From positions 95,584,932 to 95,648,931 of the forward strand of contig CM036168.1 in the NCBI GenBank assembly GCA_020631735.1: 64,000 nucleotides of DNA. The letters run 5' to 3'. Below the pieces are notes generated by a model. That model searched no databases and was not told where the DNA came from. It saw only the letters and a list, made by a program, of their open reading frames with translations. This document shows, piece by piece, positions 44,167 to 56,640 of the stretch. Source of the stretch: Saccharum officinarum (taxonomy: Eukaryota > Streptophyta > Magnoliopsida > Poales > Poaceae). Every line of letters starts with the position of its first letter. The stretch's first letter is position 1. A program made the position numbers and the translations under genes.

Positions 44167-44833
44167 GACTGTCTCCAACCATCGGACCTAAAAACGAGAC
44201 GCACAGCAGGATTTGGGTACTGCACAGCGATGGGTCACGGACCCAAAAAAATGACCTTTTCCAACCGCCGACGCAAACGAGAAAAGCTCCCGTCTGCGCC
44301 TGCACCTTCTTCTTCTTCGACGCGCCCCTCGCTAGCGCCTTCTTCTTCGACGCGGAGCCCGCCGTCGGCGAGCCCAGCCTGCACGCGCTCGACGCGTGCG
44401 CGCTCTGCGCCAAGCCGCTGGCCGGAGCCGCGCCACCGAGCGCCGCCATCCGCGACCGCCGCCGACACCCTGTGCCCGAGCACCACCCGCGCTCGCCATC
44501 AACAGTCGCCGGAGCCGGGCACCACCAGGGCTGCTGCCAGTCGCCGAGCTCTGCTCTCCCTCTGTTCCGCCCTCTCTTCCCCGCGCTCTCTCTGAATCCG
44601 CTCTGCCCTCGCACTGGAGCCGAGCGCAGCTAGCAGCCGAGGGCCCGCCGCGCCGAAGCCCCTTCCTCGGCCAGTTTGCGTAGCGAGCAGAGAGCGACGC
44701 ATTTTTGCGTCTCGTTCGGTGCGGTAGGCAAAATGGGTCACGTGTTTGGGTCAGCCGTTGGATGTTGTTTTCGGGTAGGCAAAGCACTGTGGGCGACGCA
44801 TTTTGGGTCTGCGTCTCGGCGTTGGAGACAGTC
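44167..44833. mobile_element. PIF/Harbinger-like element with GC-rich interior
   Basis: The terminal inverted repeat GACTGTCTCCAAC/GTTGGAGACAGTC is perfect for 13 bp and is flanked by TAA at 44164-44166 and 44834-44836. The interior from about 44280 to 44700 is strongly GC-rich with coding-like base composition but no recognised domain. It ends just upstream of the SCAB 5'UTR region. Confidence 0.75.
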
Positions 44834-45059
44834 TAATCGTTCGTCTCCATAGCAGTAGGTCTTCCTTCCACTTGCTTCGCCTCCCTTCCTTTCGTCGCTT
44901 CGCTTGCTGCTCCTCTCCTTTGCCGTCCCGTCGTCGTCTCCTCTTGCGCTCGTGGCGCATCAAGAATTCGAACCCACTCGTCAAAGGGAATCCATCCGCG
45001 AGATCGAAAGCAACAGCAGCTGATTATTAAAGCCTCGCTTTTTCAAAAGCCGCAAGGGG

Positions 45060-45297
45060 TTACAACCCTAGTACTAGTAAATTGGCGGAAAGGAAATTCG
45101 TCTCCTCTTCTCCGATTCCAGGCGCAGTTGCGTGCTCGAGAGGGGTGCATAGCCTAGAAGCCCTCCCAGCGCCCGGCGCCGGCGCTTCGCGCACTCCGCG
45201 ACGGTTCCTCCGCCGGCCGCCCGCTCCTCTGCTGGTCTGCTGGATTTGAGCGGGGATTTAAACACACGCGGATTGGATTGGTACTGCTCTTTTGCTG
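45060..45297 (+). other. 5'UTR exon of the SCAB-type gene
   Basis: This non-coding leader ends in CTG followed by a GTAAGTGC donor at 45298. The acceptor is CAG at 46063-46065, 10 bp before the ATG, so the first intron lies in the 5'UTR. The left boundary is approximate; no clear TATA box was chosen. Confidence 0.5.
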
Positions 45298-46075
45298 GTA
45301 AGTGCTCACAGCTTGCTTGATGCTTCCATTGGGTGGATTCCCTGTTCTAAAGGTTGCTGTTGTCCGGGCGACCTTTTGTTTGCTGTGACTGAGAGCAATC
45401 AAATCAAAATTTTCTCCCGTTCTGCCCGTCCGCTTAGCTGTGGATTTGTGCGCTGAGTGCTGTCCCGCCAATCCTTCAGGTTCTTCAGCCTGGAACATGG
45501 ATCTAGCAAACATGCTGCTGCTATTTTTCCCCAAAAATATTTGGTGTCCATAATTCGACTGAATCTGTGTGCTCTACTTTTAAATCTGGCCTGGGTATTT
45601 TGAGTCCAGTTTTTGCCATGCTCTAACCAACCTTAGTTGTCCTTGTGCTAGATAACAGCTATTTATATTTTTTAGTCTAAAGATTGTTGCTTTATCTTCT
45701 AAAATTTAATGTAGCCTTAGTGTTTGCAGTTGTGAGGCTCACTCCTGTCCCTACTCCCTAGTCCCCGTAAGGTTTAATGGGATAGGTGCTAGGATTAGTG
45801 GAATTTACTTCCTGATGTAACTGTTCATATGTGCTTTTGGAATCTGAATCACCGTGATAAGAAAAATGAGTTGGAATTGCTTCAAGTTTGAAATGTTCAC
45901 CCACTTTAGCTGTGCCTTGTTTTATGTAGCCATGAACGATGTAACACTGCATACAAGATATATCTATCAAAGCCTGATTCTTCTCTGATGTGCTTGTAAT
46001 TTTTCAAGTTTTTGGAATGTATAAAGCACTGAGGATATATATGTTCCTGGTCAATTTGTCATCAGATCACCACAC

Positions 46076-49000
46076 ATGACAAGGGTCATCCATGACTCCG
46101 GAGATGGCCTGCAGAAGGAGGCACTTGATTTGGTCTCATCGGATGTTAATTTTCCCAAGGGCTGTTTCCCAGACTACAGGATTGGACCAAACAACCAAAT
46201 CATTGATCCAGAGGAGACACATGAGGCTGTACCTCTCAAGGAGATTGTTGCAAAGGAAACAGCACAGTTGCTAGAGCAGCACAAGCGCCTTTCTGTGCGT
46301 GATCTCAAAGAGAAGTTTGAGAAGGGTCTATCTGGCGCTTCCAAGCTTTCTGAAGAGGTGTTTTCCTCAGTTTGCCTCTACTTACTTTTGTCAATGGTAT
46401 CTCATAGGAAATCTAACGCAAAGATGAAAGCTGTTGTTATCAGCAACTATATTGTTATTGGAGATTCTGCAGTAGTACCTCTCATCTAATGATGTTAGTC
46501 ATGGTTAAAGCATTGCCATTTAGTGAAATGATAACAGGATAAAGATTCAGATCGTGTTGAAGTTATCTACCAGTAACCGTATTAAGTTGGCCCTCATCCT
46601 CATATAGTATCTGTGGCATGCTCCAGTGCTCAGTTTATTACTTCTTTTTTTTCTCAATCTTTATTTCTTGTTTAAACCACCTTCAGAAGTACTTGCCGCT
46701 TTGACTTTCTTTCCTGAAACTGCTCTGCAACAGCATATTGTTAAGAAGAAAATGTATAAACACATGGGAAGTGAAATGCACAGTTCTATGAGCTGCAGCG
46801 ATGTTCTGCATCTTACTTTGATGGTTGATAACTTATAAGTTTGTTAATAAATATCAGTTTCTACTGTTATGCTACTCCCATTAAAATGGAATTCCATTCT
46901 GAAGTTGTTGCCTCATGTTTCAGGCTAAGCGGCGAGAAGCCGCTTCATTAGACAGGCAGGTTCTTCTGAAGAAGCTCAGAGATGTTCTTGACACACTGAA
47001 AGGCCGTGTGGCTGGTCGAAATAGAGACGATGCTGAGGAAGCTATCTCACTGGTTAACCCCTTCTCTTACAAATTTCTGGACTTACCAATATATGCCTGC
47101 TGTTATAAGCTTCTTGTAGATCCATTTTTTGTTCAAAGTGGACCCCCCCTTTTTTTTGTAAATATCCCTTGCTTGAGGTTAGTCATTAGTGTTCCAGATA
47201 AAGGCAAGGACCTTATAAGCTATCCAAATAGTAGCCGTTCCTTTCATCCTTGCTATTCCTTAATCTATGTTTGCCTAAACGGCCCGTTTAGCCCATTTAA
47301 GCAACGAAGGCCACCCATTTCGTTTAGGCCTTAAACGGTGAATTAAACGGTTGGACCATTTAAACCCATTTAAACCGTCTAAATGGTATAAATAGAATCG
47401 AGTTAAACCATGATTAAATGAGGTAGACGACCATTTAATTCAACATTTAGTCAATAGGAGGATTATGACTACCATATTTAGCACCCAACTAATTAACATC
47501 TTAAGTATATGAGGTGGAGTGGGATTTAATTTTCTTCCAAAAAATTATTTGGTAGAATACTTATTTTTTACATGTGTAGATATGTATACTTTCTAGCATA
47601 TTTGACTTTTACATACATAAATATGTATATTTTAGTGTTACTATACAAAACTGTTTGGGCTGTTTAACTCCGTTTAAACACTGTCTAAATGGCCTAAATG
47701 CTAAACAAAGGGACAAAGGGTGACCGACTGTTTACCGTTTCGCGTTTAGGATAACACCAGGAAAATGTTGCTAGGTTTTATTGTGTTGTTATAAACTTGT
47801 AATTATAAAAGCAACCTGCGAAACAGTTTGCAAGATGAATATATTAGTCTTGAGATCCTTTTGGCATGTACATCTGTAGCTTCTTTGGACCTGTTCTTGA
47901 GATTTTTTTGGAGTATTTCTCTATTTTCTCATTCGGAATAGACAGGGAGTCAAGGACTATGTTCTCAACTTATCACACGTCATTCCTCTTTTGTATCTAA
48001 TTTACTTTTCAATTATGCCTGCCATAGTGTCCTGTCCATATTACATTCAGATTGTAAATGTTTTCCCCCCCTTTATGCTACCTTTAGCTGGAGAAATACT
48101 TATGTGATTATGCAATCATTTGCTATCAGGTGGAGGCTCTAGCTGTCCAGCTGACACAACGAGAAGGGGAATTAATTTATGAGAAGGCTGAAGTAAAAAA
48201 ATTGGCTAACTTCCTTAAGCAGGTCTGCTGCATTTTTTTGTTAGTATCCAATTAGCTTTGCAGCCTTTTTATTGTGCTACCTGAGAAGCTGAGTTGAGGC
48301 TTCAAAGAAGACTGCTTTCTATTTGTCAGTATGTTATGATATAAACATGGCAGGACAGCTAGGTACCATGCCCATGTTTCCAGTGGAACATAATGTTCTT
48401 ATTTTTTGGAACACCAAGAAAGTTTCAGTTTCTCATGATTTTATAACTTTCTTTTAGTTCCTTTGATTGTGGTATGCACCAGTAGCAGCCTAGGAGCACC
48501 CTTTTTTGAGACTTGGTAGGCTAGCCTAGTTGAACCTTTAGATTTACATTTACCAGACTGTCACAGTGTCACATTTGTATTTTAGGCTACTGAAGATGCA
48601 CGCAAAGTAGCTGAAGAGGAAAGGGCTCTTGCGCTTGCTGAAATTGAAAAGGCTAGAGCTGCGATTGAAAAAGTCGAGAAAGCATTGCACGTGCATGATT
48701 CTGCATCAAGTAGCAGAGAGAAGGAGGTACTTCTTTATTTCAAATTGAACTTGGATGTTCGTTTGATTTGTGTCTCTTGTATCATTTATTGGCAGTTACC
48801 ATTGGCCCATATTTAAGCTCTATTCGCTTGGCTGATAAGCCATGACTGAAAGTACTGTTGACTGATTTGTTGTGAGAGAAAAACACTGTACCATGGTTGA
48901 TAAGCTAGGCTGATAAGTTCAAGCGAACATTGTATCTTGATTTTTGTCCCCTAATAATCAGGAGATAGAGGAACTTAGGAAAGAGGTCCGAGAGGCTAGG

Positions 49001-52000
49001 AGAATAAAAATGCTACACCAGCCAAGCAAGGTTTGTCTTTGCCTCTTTGGTTACCCTGGCTTTCTTTTGATATCTTATCAAAGTCTTAATTGGCATGTTA
49101 TGTATCCTCTACTGTTTATTAATTTGATGGAGCTAGTAAAAAATAAACTATCTTCTGATATGTTTATGTAAAAAACAATCATAGGTCATGGACATGGAGT
49201 TTGAGCTTCAGGCACTGCGGAGTCTTATCTCAGAGAAGACTCAGCTATGCAATCAGCTAAAGAAAGAGGTATCTCCTGTCAGATATATAGGGCAGAGTTT
49301 GTACTAGTAGGGTTTTCAAATTTAAGTAATGTTGAGCTGTATGATAATCATTGCCCAACGCTTTTTATTTGTAGCTTGCCATGATCAAGAGGTTAGAAGA
49401 GGATAGTTCTGACCTCTTTGAGCTTGAAGGTTCTAATACCCTTGGATCACAGTTTTGTATTATCCCTCAAGTTGATGGTGCTCCAAACATTGCAAACTGT
49501 CCAATTCAGTGGTATCGTGTAATTTCTGGAGGCACTAGAGAACTCATATCGGGTATGTTATCAATAAAGTGCCATGCAGACTAGTAGGACTTCTCCCTAA
49601 GTCATTCAAAGAAATAGGCTCATCTGTAAATCATTTCTTCTGGTTCTTTTGGCTGCAATCATTCCTAAAGATTATTAAATTGATCTTATTCTTTTGGCAT
49701 CTCATGCAATCATTCTGTTGGTAAGATGTTGTGAACTCTTCCTGCAGGAGCAACAAAATTTACGTATGCCCCAGAACCGTTTGATGTTGGCCGATTATTG
49801 CAAGCAGAGATAGTTCTGAATGCAGACAAAATTATAGTTCAGACAGATGGCCCTATAGATAACGGTTAGTCCTTTTCCAAGGTTTTTTTAAACAGGTTTA
49901 AGTCATTTTCCCCATCTGTATTTTTTTAAAAGATTCAATGGCAATCCTAAATGTCATTCTTCCAGAAAATAACTGGAATTAAGTTATCTAAGACATTTAC
50001 TGTTCTAACTTTTTCCTCGTCGTACATCCCCTTTGGCATTTGTGTCCTATCTGATTTCCTACTATTAAATTAGAGCTTGATATGACAGTTACCCTATATC
50101 AGATAGGGTACTTACAAGCATTGTGATTTATCTTGTCATATTTTATAACAATCATGCAAAAGCAGCAAGCTGCTGATAGTTTGATACAAGCTTCTGACAT
50201 GACTGAAGTTTCACTTAAATAGCTGACTTCTTATGCTTTGAACAGCTGCAGGACTTGAACGATATGTGGACTCACTTATGAAAAGGACGGATATTGAGTT
50301 CAATGTATGTTCTCGTCTTGATTATATGATGTATGGTCTCTTCGATGTTAAGTGTGAAGATCCTATCTAATAGGCCTATATGCCTATATATAGCCATCAG
50401 GCTATCTACATATAGCTCACTCCTTCACCTGTGGAGATTGATCTTCTGAGATCCCCAAGGTTAGTTTCATGGTATCAGAGAAATGGATTAGGGTTAGGAT
50501 TAGGCTACTCTAATTCACCCACGATCCAATTTTTCTTTACCTTGGGATCCATCCTGCCTCTTCGCGGCGTCGTCCGCCTCGTCTGTTCGGCCCATCGCCG
50601 CACCTTCGTGTTGTCCGCGCGGCCCGTCGTCGAACCTCCGCGCCGTTCGTGCGGCTCGTCGGATCCTTGTCGCGTTCGCGCAGCCCATCGTTGATCCTCC
50701 GCGCCGTTCGCGCGGCCCGTCGTCCCGTCCGTCGCTGATCCTCCGCGCCGTCCGCGCGGTCCTCCTCCGCGCGAGTCGGTCTTCCGCGCGAGTCGGTCTT
50801 CCGCGCGTTGATCCGCGCGATTCGTCTCCAGGCGCGGTCTTCGTCGTGCCTCGTCCGCTCGTCCCTCCGGCCTTCCGTGCAAGCAGAGGAGGCCAGGCCG
50901 TCCTTGTCGTGCCGCACGAGTGGCTCCGTCTGGACTTCTGGACTTCGTGCCCGGCTCGTCCATCTGAGGTTCCTCTGCTCTGCTCTGTTTTTCCTCTGCT
51001 GCTGCCGTTGCTGGTCTGCTCTGTTGGCAGTGGTCTGCTCTGTCTTTTTCTATTCAGTGGTGCTTGTCATCTGCTACTGCTTATCTTGCACAATGTCGCA
51101 GTCGCAATTATTGTCAAATGCCATTGTTTTTCCTCTGAAACTTGATGGTCCATCTAATTATCGAGAGTGGGCTTTCTCTGTCAAAACTGTACTGCGTGGA
51201 CATGGCCTTGCATCTCATCTGACAGATGATCCTCCAACTGACAAGTCGAAGGATGGTTCTGGTGCTGCTGCCGTCACGACTTGGACTAAGGATGATGGCC
51301 GAATCATGAGTGCCATAGTCACTAGCATGAAACCCTCACTAATGATGAGCCTTGAGCACCATCAATTTGCTAAGGAGATGTGGGACTACTTGCAGGGGAG
51401 ATATGTTCAGAACAGTGGTGCACTTTTGCTTACTCTAATGCAAGGACTTCATGATCTTCAGCAGAATGAGATGTCTATCGAGGAGTATTATACTGCGTTT
51501 GATCGTCTGATGGGACCTTTTCTTTCCATGGTTCCTAAGTGTGAGGCAGGGTGCTCAGGCTGTTGTGATAAGAAGAATAAGTTCATTGAAAAATTCCTTA
51601 TATATCAGTTTTGTCATGGTTTGCGGCCTGATTTTGAGTCCAGTCGTAAGCAGTTGTTAAATGCTTCCACCACTCCGTCTATTTCTGATGTGTTGTCTAC
51701 TATGTTATTTTTGTTGATGATCATTCTCGATATACTTGGATTTACCTTATGAAACATCGCTCTCAGTTGTGCTCTATTTATCAAAATTTTGCTCGCATGG
51801 TGCACACACAATTTTCCACCCCCATTCGAGTTTTTCGTTCAGATTCTGGTGGAGAGTATTTATCTCACACCTTTCGCCAATTTTTGACCTCTGAAGGCAC
51901 TCTTGCTCAACTTTCTTGTCCTGGCGCGCATGCTCAAAATGGGGTTGCTGAACGAAAACACCGCCATATCATAGAGACTGCCCGCACACTTCTTATTGCA

Positions 52001-55000
52001 TCTTTTGTTCCTTCTCATTTTTGGGGAGAGGCTGTGTCCACTTCTGTTTATCTCATCAACAGACAACCATCATCAAAATTGTCTGGTCAGTGTCCTGGTG
52101 AGGTTCTTTTTGGTACTCCTCCTGATTATGACCACCTTCGGGTTTTTGGCTGCACTTGCTATGTCCTACTTGCACCTCGTGAGCGGACTAAGTTGACTGC
52201 TCGGTCAGTTGAGTGTGTTTTTCTAGGGTACAGTCCTGAGCATAAGGGTTATCGTTGTTATGACGCCTCCTCTCGCCGCATTCGTATATCTCGTGATGTC
52301 ACTTTCGTTGAGGATCGTCCTTTCTTTTATAACCCTTCTACTCAACCATCCCGTAGTTGTACAGAGTCAACATCCTTTTTGTGTCTTCCTCCTATACTTA
52401 GTGACGTTGACCCTCCTACACAACCCGTGTCTTCCAGCCCACCTAACACTTCTGTATCTTCTCTTGACACTTTTGAAACTCCTCCACCTACTCATGTCGA
52501 CCCTCCACTTACCAATGTCGATCCTCCCCCACTTTCTGAACCTTTGTCTTGTCAACCACCGGTCCAGCAGCTCCCATCCTTTGACAAACCACCTGTCCAC
52601 AAATACTACACTCGTCGTCCCCAAATCCCCACAGCCACTTCTTCGGCCAGTCCTGCTACTCCCGATGTTGATAGTTCGGTTAATTCTGATGAGTCATGTG
52701 CTTTTTCTGATGAGTCACAGGGTGGTCTGAGATATAATCTACGAGACCGTGCTACTATTGGGTCTCCTGACAAGTATGGTTTTCCTCGTGTCACTACTGT
52801 TGTGGAAGAGCCAACCACTTATCGAGAGGCCTCTAGCATTCTAGAATGGCAACTTGCTATGTGTGAGGAACTTGCTGCACTTGATCGTACAGGCACCTGG
52901 GATATTGTTCCATTACCATCGCATGCTATGCCTATTACATCCAAGTGGGTCTTCAAGATTAAAACCAAGTCGGATGGTTCTATTGAGCGATATAAGGCCC
53001 GTCTAGTTGCTAGAGGTTTTCAGCAAACTCAGGGTCGAGATTATGATGAGACATTTGCACCTGTTGCTCATATGACTACAGTTCGTACTTTAATTGCAGT
53101 GGCTGCTTCTTCTTCTTGGACAATCTCTCAGATGGATGTTAAAAATGCCTTTCTTCATGGTGATTTAAATGAAGAAGTTTACATGCAACCACCTCCAGGT
53201 GTTAGTGCCCCTCCAGGTTATGTTTGTCGTCTTCGTCGCGCTTTATATGGTCTTAAACAGGCTCATCGTGCTTGGTTTGAGCGCTTTGTCTCTGTCATTC
53301 GGGCTGCTGGTTTTTCACCTAGTGATCATGACCCTGCCTTATTTGTCCACCTCTCCTCACATGGACGTACTTTGCTTCTTTTATATGTTGATGATATATT
53401 GATTACGGGTGACGATGCAGACCACATTTCTTATGTCAAGCAGCAACTTGGTGCACAATTTCAAATGTCGGATTTAGGTCCTCTCAGTTATTTCCTAGGC
53501 ATTGAGGTCAAACAGTCTGCAAAGGGCTGCTATCTTTCTCAGTCCAAGTACATACAAGACCTCATTACTCGTTCAGGCATCACTGACCATCGGACAGCTG
53601 TGACACCTCTGGATCTTCATTTGCAGCTTCGTCCCACTGATGGTACTCCTCTTAGGATCCATCTAGATATCGGCATATTGTGGGCAGCCTTGTTTATCTC
53701 ACTGTTACTCGACCTGATATTGCCCATGCCGTCCATATTTTGAGTCAGTTTGTGAGTGCTCCTACGTCCGTTCATTTTGGCCATTTACTTCGTGTCTTGC
53801 GGTACTTGAGGGAGACTTCATCTCGCAGCTTATTCTATGCCCGTGACAGTTCGCTTCAGCTTCATGCTTACTCAGACTCCACTTGGGCGAGTGACCCAAC
53901 AGATCGTTGCTCTATCACTGGGTACTGTATTCTTCTTGGATCCTCTCCTATTGCATGGAAGTCCAAGAAACAAGTTGTTGTATCTCGTTCTAGTGTAGAG
54001 GCAGAACTTCGAGCACTTGCCACCACTACTGCAGAAATCATATGGCTTCGATGGTTGTTGACTGATTTCGGGATTTCTTGTGATGCTGCCACACCTCTTC
54101 TATGCGATAATACAGGAGCTATATAGATTGCCAATGATCCTGTGAAGCATGAACTTACCAAGCATATTGGCGTCGATGCTTTCTTCACTCTCTCTCATTG
54201 TAATCAGCACACCATTGCTCTTCAGTATGTGCCATCCGAGCTGCAATTAGCTGACTTCTTCACTAAAGCGCAAACTAGAGAGCAACATCGGCTTCATTTG
54301 CTCAAACTCAATGCTTCAGATCCTCCATTTCCACCTTGAGTTTGAAGGGGGGTGTTAAGTGTGAAGATCCTATCTAATAGGCCTATATGCCTATATATAG
54401 CCATCAGGCTATCTACATATAGCTCACTCCACCTGTGGAGATTGATCTTCTGAGATCCCCAAGGTTAGTTTCATTCGATACTTTTTGGAAAACCATCTAC
54501 GAATCCACTGAAACCAATGATAAATTATTTTGCAGTTCTTTATAGCAGCTCCCCAATCCAACTCCCCCAATAAGATGGTAATGGGGATGATCCAATACGA
54601 CTTTTGGATTATTGGGGGAGACACTTTTGTAGATCACCAATAATCTTCCCCATTATATAGGACCGACCTGTCATATTACAGTTTTTTTGCTTTCATTTTC
54701 TCTCTCCACGACAGTAGTGGGGCATCTTCTTCCCCCGGGCTGTGTCGCACCCAAGTTCAAGATCCCGTGCACACCCTTGGCCATGGTGCCCCTCTGCCCC
54801 CGGGCATGGCCTTGGCCATGGTGTCCCTTCTCTTCTCCACCCCTTCCACCTCCAACCATGGGCCCCTTCTCTTCTTCGTCCCCAAATCCAAAGTCGCTGC
54901 CATGGCCGCTGCCCGCAGGCTCCTCCGCCGTCGTCTTTGGCGGTGTCCCTTGTCGCCGATGCGCACCTGTGCTGCCAGGCGCAAACCCCTCCGCCTCCTA

Positions 55001-56352
55001 GCCCTTGCACTGTCGCAGAGTAGAAGTCTGCCTCCGTCGTTGGAGTCGCCGGCGGGCGAGGTGGAGGCAGCCTCATCACCAGTCGCGACCATGACTGGTT
55101 CAGATCCACAGCTGGTTCCGCTGGATCAGATCCACGGCAGTGGTGGTTTGTGAGTGGCTCAGAGGGCAGCGGCCACGGCGGTCTGGTGTGGGCGGTAAGC
55201 AGGGAAGAAGACGAAGTGTGACAGTTATTGTGGGCCCCATCTTATTGGGATAGATGCAACTTCCCCTTTATTTGAGGGGAGATGGGGGAGATATTGGTGA
55301 TCACAAGAAAAGGGAGAGCTATTGGGGAGCTGCTGGAGCAATGAAATTGCCTCATCTCGCCCAATATGACAGGTTTACAGGGATGAGGGATGGTATTGGT
55401 GAGCTGCTGGAGATGCTGATGTTAGCCCCTAAAATTTATAACATCACATTTGGCCACTCTCAACCGTGCCTCTCATTTTTAATCAGTTGAAGTGGCACTG
55501 AGTTTGACTTTATCTCTGTATTTTGCCATGATTATTTATGGTAGAGAAGCAGTGATTGAGGTTTTGATTTAATGTACAATGCTAAGTTGAACCATGGTTC
55601 ACACTGCTGCTTTGTAGGTAGTAGTAACCCAAATGAATGGGAAGGATTACTCATCGAATTCTGTCCATGTATTTCACATTGGAAAGCTGAGAATAAAACT
55701 TCGAAAAGGATGGTCTACAAAAGCAAGAGAGTCATATTCCACTACGATGAAGGTAAATTAGGGCTTAACTTAGATGAAATTACTTCATTATTTTACATGC
55801 TGCCTGTTCTGTGGTTGTAGCAGTAGGCATACTTATAAGTATTTATAATGATGTTATTTAGATGAATATTGGGCTTTTCCTTCAGAATTAGTAGTTTGTG
55901 GATTTAATTATGTTTTTTTCCTCATGAGATGGTTGTTGTTGCATGCTTATAGGCATTACGTCATTAACTGTGCTGAAGATTTGATTTTCAAAAGCAGTTA
56001 AGCCTTTTATAGGTTATTTTATGATTAATATTCTGATAATCTGTTTGTCTTGTTCCATTTACAGTTATGTGGGAGCCGCGGTGGTGGTAATGCTGCAGCT
56101 AGGACAGTTTTCTGGCAAGCTCGGAAAGGCTTGTCCTACACTCTAGCTTTCGAAACAGACAGAGACAGGAACGCTGCAATTATGATTGCTCGCAAATTTG
56201 CTTTGAACTGCAATGTATGCCATGTTGTCTCGAGTTTTGTTTTACTGTGCAAATAATATTCTTTTTCCTATTGTTCTAGAAAACGGCATGGTTTACACCT
56301 TTTGATGGCTCTGCAGATTGCTCTCGCTGGCCCAGGCGACCAAGGCACCTGA
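46076..56352 (+). CDS. SCAB: SCAB-type actin-binding protein (stomatal closure-related)
   Basis: Plant-specific protein that binds, bundles and stabilises actin filaments. The Arabidopsis member SCAB1 acts in guard-cell closure. Coding exons, all with GT..AG borders and matching phase: 46076-46357, 46924-47052, 48130-48222, 48586-48726, 48962-49030, 49185-49268, 49375-49552, 49748-49864, 50246-50304, 55618-55752, 56065-56214, 56317-56352. They join to 490 aa (SCAB1 is about 496). Residues about 50-285 are Lys/Glu-rich coiled coil ([40 protein letters not shown]). About 300-490 is the C-terminal Ig-PH region ([37 protein letters not shown]). The intron before the third-last exon (50305-55617) is 5.3 kb because of a copia insertion and a second TE. 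Which SCAB paralogue this is remains open. Confidence 0.9.
47274..47757. mobile_element. TIR-type repeat in SCAB intron
   Basis: The left end CCTAAACGGCCCGTTTAGCCC and the right end GTTTACCGTTTCGCGTTTAGG share inverted CCTAAACG termini. The subterminal parts repeat CCGTTTAAAC/GTTTAAACGG motifs. No clear target duplication could be read. It is possibly hAT-like. Confidence 0.4.
48817..48931. mobile_element. MITE-like repeat of the 20349 family in SCAB intron
   Basis: CTATTCGCTTGGCTGATAAGCC and the right end GATAAGTTCAAGCGAAC are inverted, with TTGTGAGAGAAAAACACTGT inside. It lies between the exons ending at 48726 and starting at 48962 and does not touch the splice sites. Confidence 0.6.
50341..50345. 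repeat. Copia target-site duplication, left
   Basis: TTCGA is identical to 54474-54478 and lies immediately before the TG of the 5' LTR. Confidence 0.88.
50346..50469 (+). repeat. 5' LTR of the intronic copia element
   Basis: Begins TGTTAAGTGTGAAG and ends GGTTAGTTTCA. It has CTATATATAGCC near 50380 as a possible TATA box. At 124 bp it is unusually short for a copia LTR. Confidence 0.93.
51093..51752 (+). pseudogene. Copia Gag, 3'-truncated
   Basis: From the ATG (MSQSQLLSN) the frame encodes a copia Gag N-terminal region ([38 protein letters not shown]) up to about residue 200. It then runs out of frame into integrase-derived sequence and stops at 51750. The CCHC knuckle and the protease that normally follow are absent. 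The upstream leader (50480-51090) is GC-rich, with repeated CGCGCGGCCCGTCGT-like motifs. Confidence 0.8.
51705..54340 (+). pseudogene. Copia integrase, reverse transcriptase and RNase H
   Basis: The first frame (about 51705-53660) starts inside the integrase catalytic core ([34 protein letters not shown]). It continues with RT ([34 protein letters not shown]). Near 53655 an indel shifts the frame. RNase H follows in another frame ([32 protein letters not shown]) and has one in-frame TAG at 54124 before ending [13 protein letters not shown] near 54270. The copy is therefore non-coding for a full Pol. Confidence 0.88.
54353..54473 (+). repeat. 3' LTR of the intronic copia element
   Basis: 121 bp, identical to the 5' LTR except for loss of TTC in CACTCCTTCACC. 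It is preceded by the polypurine tract and followed by TTCGA. Confidence 0.93.
54545..55430. mobile_element. TIR element with GC-rich, CDS-like interior in SCAB intron
   Basis: The left GCAGCTCCCCAATCC, TCCCCCAATAAGATGG and GATCACCAATA blocks recur inverted at the right (TATTGGTGATCAC, CATCTTATTGGGA, ATTGGGGAGCTGC). Between them (54690-55160) lies GC-rich DNA with CCATGGTGCCCC and TCCTCCGCCGTCGTC-like codon-rich stretches on which no domain was recognised. The layout is like a transposon that captured host exon sequence. The outer ends and target duplication are not settled. Confidence 0.45.
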
Positions 56353-56640
56353 TGAAGTTATCATGCGTGTTTTGACAGCGACACAGTACATAATTAGGGT
56401 GTTGGATTGGCTGATTGGGTGCTTGTCTTAGTTTGTGTATTTGTGCTTGTGAGGGTAGAGGTTGTACACTGCGCGAGGCTATCCCCTTTCAATATATCTT
56501 ATGGAGGCATTGTTTTTGTTTGCCTGCCTGCAGCACTAGTGACGTTCTTGAACATGTACAAATTGATCACTGTTCTTGTGCCTTACATCTGTAATATTTG
56601 AACCAAAAAAGATTGGTCATTATATACTTTCTCTCGGGTC
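56353..56640 (+). other. 3'UTR of the SCAB-type gene
   Basis: Non-coding sequence after the TGA with TG-rich stretches. It ends near ATTTGAACCAAAAAAGATTGG, a likely polyadenylation zone. 56641-57070 shows nothing recognisable. Confidence 0.45.

Larger units (their letters stand above)
50346..54473 (+). mobile_element. Complete but internally deleted Ty1/copia element in SCAB intron
   Basis: A 4128-bp element with 124-bp and 121-bp LTRs, TTCGA target duplications, a tRNA-Met PBS (TGGTATCAGAG at 50470-50480) and a purine-rich GAAGGGGGG directly before the 3' LTR. The LTRs are identical except for a 3-bp indel. It is in the same orientation as the host gene. The internal region lacks the nucleocapsid, the protease and the start of integrase. 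Confidence 0.93.

Noticed and set aside
44135..44787. Antisense and sense ORFs up to 160 codons in the 44167 element
   Set aside because: Open on both strands in a GC-rich transposon interior. No recognised domain.
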